Source: Antrihabitans spumae (lineage in GTDB: Bacteria > Actinomycetota > Actinomycetes > Mycobacteriales > Mycobacteriaceae). From it: a DNA stretch of 64,000 nucleotides. Positions 59,817-64,000 of this stretch are shown piece after piece. Under the pieces are notes generated by a model. The model made no database searches, was not told the DNA's origin, and saw only the letters and a program-made list of their open reading frames with translations. How positions within the stretch are numbered: the first letter of the stretch is position 1; every line of letters starts with the position of its first letter. The position numbers and the translations under genes are program-made. Where the stretch lies: assembly GCF_043944905.1 (NCBI RefSeq), contig NZ_JBIMSN010000003.1:124001-188000 (forward strand), given 5' to 3'.

Positions 59817-61043
59817 GTGACAAGAGCTTTCGAGGACCTGCTGCGCGAACTGGCGCCGCAGGTCCTTGGTGCACTCGTGCGGAGATACGGTCACTTCGAC
59901 GTTGCCGAGGATGCTGTGCAGGAGGCCCTCATCGTCGCGGCACAGCAGTGGCCGCGGGACGGGACGCCGATCGATCCGCGGCCGTGGCTGATTCGGGTCG
60001 CGTCGCGCAAGATGATCGACCTGCTGCGTGCCGACCAGGCGCGGCGGGACCGCGAGGACGCCGAGGCGCTGGCGGTGCCCATAGGGCCGGCAACTGTGGA
60101 AAGTGTTGTTGATCAAGATGATTCGTTGATCTTGCTGTTCATGTGTTGCCATCCGGCGCTGACGCAGGCGTCACAGGTTGCGCTGACACTTCGCGCGGTC
60201 GGCGGCTTGACGACGGGGGAGATCGCTCGCGCTCTTTTGGTGCCCGACGCGACGATGGGTCAACGGATCAGCCGAGCGAAACAGACTGTGAAACGGTCCG
60301 GTGTGCCGTTCCGGATGCCTCCAGCCCAGGAACGCGCCGAGCGTCTCGACGCGGTACTGCAGGTCCTCTATCTGATCTTCAACGAGGGCTACTCGACGAC
60401 GTCGGGCGCCGAACTGCTTCGTATTGAACTATCCGGCGAAGCCATCAGGCTCACGAGGATGCTGCACGCGACTATGCCCGAGGACGGTGAGGTCGCAGGC
60501 CTGTTGGCGTTGATGTTGCTGACCGACGCGCGGAGACGGGCTCGTGCGGATGTCAACGGTGCCCTTGTGCCCATGGGCGAACAGAACCGTCACCTCTGGG
60601 ACCGCGCGGCGATCGACGAGGGTGTCGCGCTTGTGACAGCCGCGATGTCACGTAAACCACTTGGCCCGTATCAACTTCAGGCCGCGATCGCCGCGGTACA
60701 CGACGAGGCGCCGACGGCGGAGGACACCGACTGGGTCCAGATCCTGGGTCTGTACCTGTTGCTGGAACGCACGACGGACAACCCGATGGTCCGACTCAAC
60801 CGTGCGGTTGCGGTCGCGATGGTCAGGGGGCCGCAGGAGGCGCTCGACCTGGTCGAGGAGATCGCAACCGATGAGCGCGTTGCCGATTCTCATCGCGTCG
60901 ATGCGGTGCGTGCGCATCTGTACGAGCTGGCAGGAGACCTCGAGGTGGCGGTCGAGCACTATCGTCGAGCGGCGCGAGGTACGACGAGCACACCCGAGCA
61001 GCGTTACCTCAGAGGGCGCGCGACGCGACTCGGCACAACTTAG
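59817..61043 (+). CDS. ECF42-type RNA polymerase sigma factor with C-terminal extension
   Basis: 408 residues from GTG 59817. Region 2: LVRRYGHFDVAEDAVQEALIVAAQQWPRDG, RPWLIRVASRKMIDLLRA. Region 4: GLTTGEIARALLVPDATMGQRISRAKQ. After about residue 180 a long helical extension follows (LDAVLQVLYLIFNEGYSTTSG, RLTRMLHATMPEDGEVAGLLALMLL, MVRLNRAVAVAMVRG), TPR-like and characteristic of the group; it replaces an anti-sigma factor as the control element. No anti-sigma gene is nearby. Coupled to the DGPF gene. Confidence 0.9.
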   Translation: MTRAFEDLLRELAPQVLGALVRRYGHFDVAEDAVQEALIVAAQQWPRDGTPIDPRPWLIRVASRKMIDLLRADQARRDREDAEALAVPIGPATVESVVDQDDSLILLFMCCHPALTQASQVALTLRAVGGLTTGEIARALLVPDATMGQRISRAKQTVKRSGVPFRMPPAQERAERLDAVLQVLYLIFNEGYSTTSGAELLRIELSGEAIRLTRMLHATMPEDGEVAGLLALMLLTDARRRARADVNGALVPMGEQNRHLWDRAAIDEGVALVTAAMSRKPLGPYQLQAAIAAVHDEAPTAEDTDWVQILGLYLLLERTTDNPMVRLNRAVAVAMVRGPQEALDLVEEIATDERVADSHRVDAVRAHLYELAGDLEVAVEHYRRAARGTTSTPEQRYLRGRATRLGTT

Positions 61044-61050
61044 GAGACGT

Positions 61051-62087
61051 GTGAACGATTGGATTCTGCACGTCGACCTCGACCAGTTTCTGGCTGCAGT
61101 CGAGAAGCGGCGACGACCCGAACTGCGCGACGTCCCCGTGATCGTCGGCGGCTCGGGCGATCCGACACAGTCACGCCAGGTGGTTACCTGCGCGTCGTAC
61201 GAAGCTCGCGCTTTCGGGGTGCATGCGGGTATGCCGTTGCGTGCGGCGCTGCGCAAATGCCCGACCGCAGTCTTCCTCGCGCAGGATTCGCCCGCCTACG
61301 AAGCTGCGTCCGCGGAGATTGTCGAAGTGTTGCGTACGTTTCCGGTGCAGCTCGAGGTGTGGGGTTGGGACGAGTCGTTTCTCGGCGCGACGACAGCCGA
61401 ACCGGAAGAGCTTGCGCATTCGATTCGCGGTGCCTTGACGACGCAACTCGGTTTGTCCTGCTCCGTTGGAATCGGCGACAACAAACTCACCGCCAAGATG
61501 GCGACCGGTTTCGCCAAACCGGTGGGGTGTACAAACTTACCGCGGCAAACTGGATGACGACGATGGCCGACCGGCGGACCGACGCACTGTGGGGGATAGG
61601 CCGCCGAACTGCAGGCCGGCTGAGCGAACTCGGCATCGGAACGGTCGCCGAGTTGGCACACACGAACCCCGATGTCCTTGCTGAAGCGTTCGGTCCGACT
61701 ACCGGTCCCTGGCTGTGGCTGATGGGCCGCGGTATCGGCGATACCCAGATCACCACAGTTCCGCGTGATCCCCGCTCGCTCAGCCGGTCCCACACCTTTG
61801 CCGAAGATCTCACCGATCCCGACCGCGTTCGAGCCGAGGTCGCCGCATTGGCCGAGTACGTCACCGCTCAGGTCGTCGAGTTGCAACGCAGTGTGGCGCG
61901 CGTCGCCGTCACCGTCCGGACGGCGTCGTTCTACACGCGGACGAAGATCATGAAGTTGCCTGCGCCGACCGTCGACGCGGCCGTCGTCGCGGCGGCGGCC
62001 CTCCAGGTTCTCGAGCGATTCGAGCTGACCCGTCCGGTCCGTCTGCTCGGTGTGCGCTGCGAACTGGTCGTCGAAGGCGTCGCCTGA
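61051..62087 (+). pseudogene. dinB: DNA polymerase IV (Y family), frameshifted at 61524-61527
   Basis: The first frame (VNDWILHVDLDQFLAAVEKRRRPEL) has the catalytic Asp of the palm and VWGWDESFLG with the second acidic pair, and runs to ATGFAKPVG. The second frame continues VYKLTAANWMTTM, then WGIGRRTAGRLSELGIGTVAELA (HhH) and RSLSRSHTFAEDL (little finger). One additional G in GGGG at 61524-61527 gives a 345-residue protein. It performs translesion synthesis. TAGGAG precedes the GTG. Probably a homopolymer error rather than a dead gene. Confidence 0.85.
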
Positions 62088-62101
62088 GATATTCTCGCGC
62101 A

Positions 62102-63658
62102 ATGGCGCTCGAAATCGGATCGGTCTTTGCTGGGTACCGAATACTGCGATTGCTCGGTGCCGGCGGTATGGGCACGGTGTACCTCGCGCGCCACCCTCGT
62201 CTGCCACGTAACGATGCTCTCAAGTTCTTGAGCGGCGAACTCGCGCAGACTGCGGAGTTCCGTGCGCGGTTCGAACGTGAGGCCGACATCGCCGGCGGGT
62301 TGAGCCACGCGAACATCGTCTCCGTCTACGACCGTGGCGTCACCGACAACCAACTGTGGATCGCGATGCAGTACATCGAGGGAACCGACGTCGCGGAACT
62401 TATCAAAGCCGGTCCGCAGGTTCTGACGCCACAGCGGACGATCGCGATCGTCTCCGATGCCGCACGTGGTCTCGATTACGCGCATCGTCATGGTCTGCTG
62501 CATCGCGATGTGAAGCCGGCCAACATTCTGGTTCGGTCGGCGCCGGAAGAACCGAGTGGCGAGCAGGCCCTGATCACCGATTTCGGCATCGCGCGAACGG
62601 TGAACGAAACCCAGCACTTCACGGTCAGCGGCGACATCGTTGCGACCTTGGCATACGCCCCGCCGGAGCAGCTCGAAGGCGGCGACATCGACCACCGCGC
62701 CGACGTCTATGCCCTCGGCTGCACCCTCTTCGAAATGCTGACCGGTTCCAAGCCGTTCCAGCGACCCAACATGCTGGCAATGATCAACGCGCACATGACC
62801 GCACCGCCGCCACGCGCGACCGAACGGATGCCTGCGCTGCCACCGGCAATCGATGCGGTGATCGCGCGAGCGCTCTCGAAAAACCCTGCCGGACGGTACA
62901 ACTCGTGCCGCGAACTGGCCAACGACGCTGCACGCGCAATCGATCCCAGCTTCGTCACCGCGACCTCGCCGATGGTGCGTGCGCAACCGGTCCCGCCGCC
63001 GCCGGTGAATCCGACGAAACCGCCGCAGCGTTCGCGCCGCCCGTTGATCATCGGCGCCGCCGTAGCCGCGGCGCTCGCTGTTGTGACGGCCGGTGTCGTT
63101 CTCGTAGCGATGAATTCGAAGTCGGACAACGGCGGAGGAGGCGGCAAGACCACGTCGGTCGTCGCGCAGCCGACGACCACCGCACCAACGAAGGCGAAGG
63201 ATGCTCGATGCGACGAACTGTCGTCCGCACAGTGCACGTTGGTCAAGCGTCTGCCGACTGCGCTGGCGAATTATAGCTGCATCTCGGTCGACGACATCGG
63301 TCTCGACGACGTGGATGCTGCGATTCAGTGTGAAGGGACCGGTACGGATCCGCTGGTGTTGATGGCCCAGATGAAAGACAGTGCAGCCGTCGACGCTGCG
63401 CTGGCGAAGGTGTACGGCATCTCCGAAACGACCTTCCCCGCAGCGACTTTCCCGACACCGACCTCTCGGGTCGACTGGACGACGAGTTCCGGGCGCAAGG
63501 GCGGCGAGATCGTGTCGGGTCAGAACGGCAACACCAACAATCGATTCTTGAATTGGGGCTACATCGGTCAGGAGATCATCATGGAAGCGCAATCCCCGAC
63601 GATGTCGAGCGAGGACCTGGTCACCTGGTGGGAAGACCACTCGACGTTGGCTGGTTGA
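62102..63658 (+). CDS. PknF-like receptor serine/threonine kinase
   Basis: 518 residues. Hanks-type kinase domain in residues 13-275: glycine loop LLGAGGMGTVYLA, Lys41, catalytic loop HRDVKPAN with Asp136, DFG at 160-162, and AYAPPEQLEGGDIDHRADVYALGC. A Pro-rich linker precedes one membrane helix (about 314-337). The C-terminal 180 residues are outside the cell, with a Thr-rich stalk and a domain bearing three cysteines (ARCDELSSAQC, NYSCIS, IQCEG). The extracellular domain is of the type seen after PknF/PknJ-like kinases and should be the sensor. No substrate gene is obvious nearby. Confidence 0.92.
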   Translation: MALEIGSVFAGYRILRLLGAGGMGTVYLARHPRLPRNDALKFLSGELAQTAEFRARFEREADIAGGLSHANIVSVYDRGVTDNQLWIAMQYIEGTDVAELIKAGPQVLTPQRTIAIVSDAARGLDYAHRHGLLHRDVKPANILVRSAPEEPSGEQALITDFGIARTVNETQHFTVSGDIVATLAYAPPEQLEGGDIDHRADVYALGCTLFEMLTGSKPFQRPNMLAMINAHMTAPPPRATERMPALPPAIDAVIARALSKNPAGRYNSCRELANDAARAIDPSFVTATSPMVRAQPVPPPPVNPTKPPQRSRRPLIIGAAVAAALAVVTAGVVLVAMNSKSDNGGGGGKTTSVVAQPTTTAPTKAKDARCDELSSAQCTLVKRLPTALANYSCISVDDIGLDDVDAAIQCEGTGTDPLVLMAQMKDSAAVDAALAKVYGISETTFPAATFPTPTSRVDWTTSSGRKGGEIVSGQNGNTNNRFLNWGYIGQEIIMEAQSPTMSSEDLVTWWEDHSTLAG

Positions 63659-63675
63659 CCAGGTCCTCGTTCGCG

Positions 63676-64000
63676 CTACTCCTTGGTTCGAAGGACTCCG
63701 AAGATGCCGTCCTTCTCCTCGTCCGGTCCCGCCGTGAAGTACAGGGCGTTGGCGTCGCCGAGACTCTCGCCGTTGCCGAAGAGCAGCCCCCAGATACCTT
63801 CGATGGCAAGGATATTGCCGTCGGTGTCACGAACGTAGTCGACGAATTTGCCGGTGCTGTCGTCGAACGCGAGGATGCGGCCCGCGCCCGCGAAGTTGGC
63901 GACCAAGAGCTTGCCGCTCAACGGTCCAAAACCTTCCGGTGCAATCGCGACGCCCCACGGTGCATTGAGGCGGTCCTCGTCTTCGATGACGCGGACGAGC
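63676..64000 (-). CDS. TIGR03118-like protein, C-terminal part (runs off window end)
   Basis: About 107 residues visible, open to the window edge. RLNAPWGVAIAPEGFGPLSG, LLVANFAGAGRILAFDDSTG, IEGIWGLLFGNGESLGDANA and LYFTAGPDEEKDGIFGVLR follow the pattern of the TIGR03118 family, beta-propeller-like secreted proteins whose C-terminus has LYFTAGP..E.DG.FG. Its role is unknown. Convergent with the PknF-like kinase gene, 17 bp between stops. Confidence 0.8.
   Translation of the reverse strand, partial: LVRVIEDEDRLNAPWGVAIAPEGFGPLSGKLLVANFAGAGRILAFDDSTGKFVDYVRDTDGNILAIEGIWGLLFGNGESLGDANALYFTAGPDEEKDGIFGVLRTKE

Noticed and set aside
1..64000. CRISPR arrays, rRNA/tRNA genes, IS elements, integrases or attachment sites
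   Set aside because: No repeat-spacer series, no transposase or integrase motif, and no structured RNA pattern seen on either strand; a covariance-model search was not possible.

Overview
The window is about 63% G+C with dense, mostly ATG/GTG-started genes that often overlap by ATGA/GTGA. It carries a mycothiol-type arsenate transferase, a PknF-like kinase with an extracellular domain, an HbhA-like coiled-coil protein, an IdeR-type iron box, many acyl-CoA dehydrogenases and ferredoxin-reductase fusions of the FprB type. This points to a mycolic-acid actinobacterium (Mycobacteriales), most likely Rhodococcus or a close relative. No rRNA, tRNA, CRISPR array, insertion sequence or phage gene is visible; it looks like ordinary chromosome rich in catabolic and stress functions.

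Layout. 1-3.1 kb: the end of a polyol catabolic unit (polyol dehydrogenase, mannitol dehydrogenase, convergent xylulokinase). 3.1-8.4 kb: SixA phosphatase, FprB-type ferredoxin reductase convergent with an acyl-ACP-type thioesterase, a quinone reductase, a PaaI thioesterase and a TetR regulator. 8.5-12.6 kb: a tightly coupled glycerolipid cassette (AGPS-like flavoprotein, diacylglycerol-kinase-like lipid kinase, GlpD) divergent from that TetR. 12.6-22.4 kb: an arsenate/phosphate block: ArsC and an ArsR-phosphatase fusion, then pstSCAB behind a PHO box, a pseudo-receiver regulator with a five-repeat helicase-associated-domain protein, then arsR-acr3-arsC-arsC. 22.4-27.1 kb: D-aminoacylase, TetR, and an operon of two GAF-ANTAR regulators plus an alpha/beta hydrolase. 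27.1-34.7 kb: an iron-box-controlled heterodimeric ABC exporter, a TDT-family transporter, an aldo/keto reductase, and a TetR/MDR divergent pair with twin operators. 34.7-40 kb: membrane protein, methyltransferase, two small proteins, acyl-CoA synthetase, HbhA-like protein.

40-57 kb is the most interesting part: a fatty-acyl supercluster. It holds a phosphotransferase/acyl-CoA dehydrogenase pair resembling the split form of ACAD10/11 (4-hydroxyacyl-CoA catabolism), an XRE-TetR double-HTH regulator with an 8+5+8 palindrome, an AurF-like diiron protein, a TetR with repeated GACA...TGTC sites, a seven-gene beta-oxidation operon (thiolase, SRPBCC, MaoC, SDR, fused double ACAD, CaiB/BaiF CoA-transferase, ACAD), a second thioesterase/FprB convergent pair (an inverted relative of the pair at 3.8-6.3 kb), and a second AurF-like protein in an operon with that FprB. 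57-64 kb: DUF445 protein, Abi-alpha-like protein, DGPF protein with an ECF42-type sigma factor, DNA polymerase IV, PknF-like kinase, and the end of a TIGR03118-like gene.

Two patterns cut across the regions. Four genes are each broken by a single-base frameshift exactly at a G4/C4 run, which suggests residual homopolymer errors in the assembly rather than decay. And a long palindromic repeat occurs twice (3141-3202 and 43242-43302), each time supplying the stop codon of the neighbouring gene.
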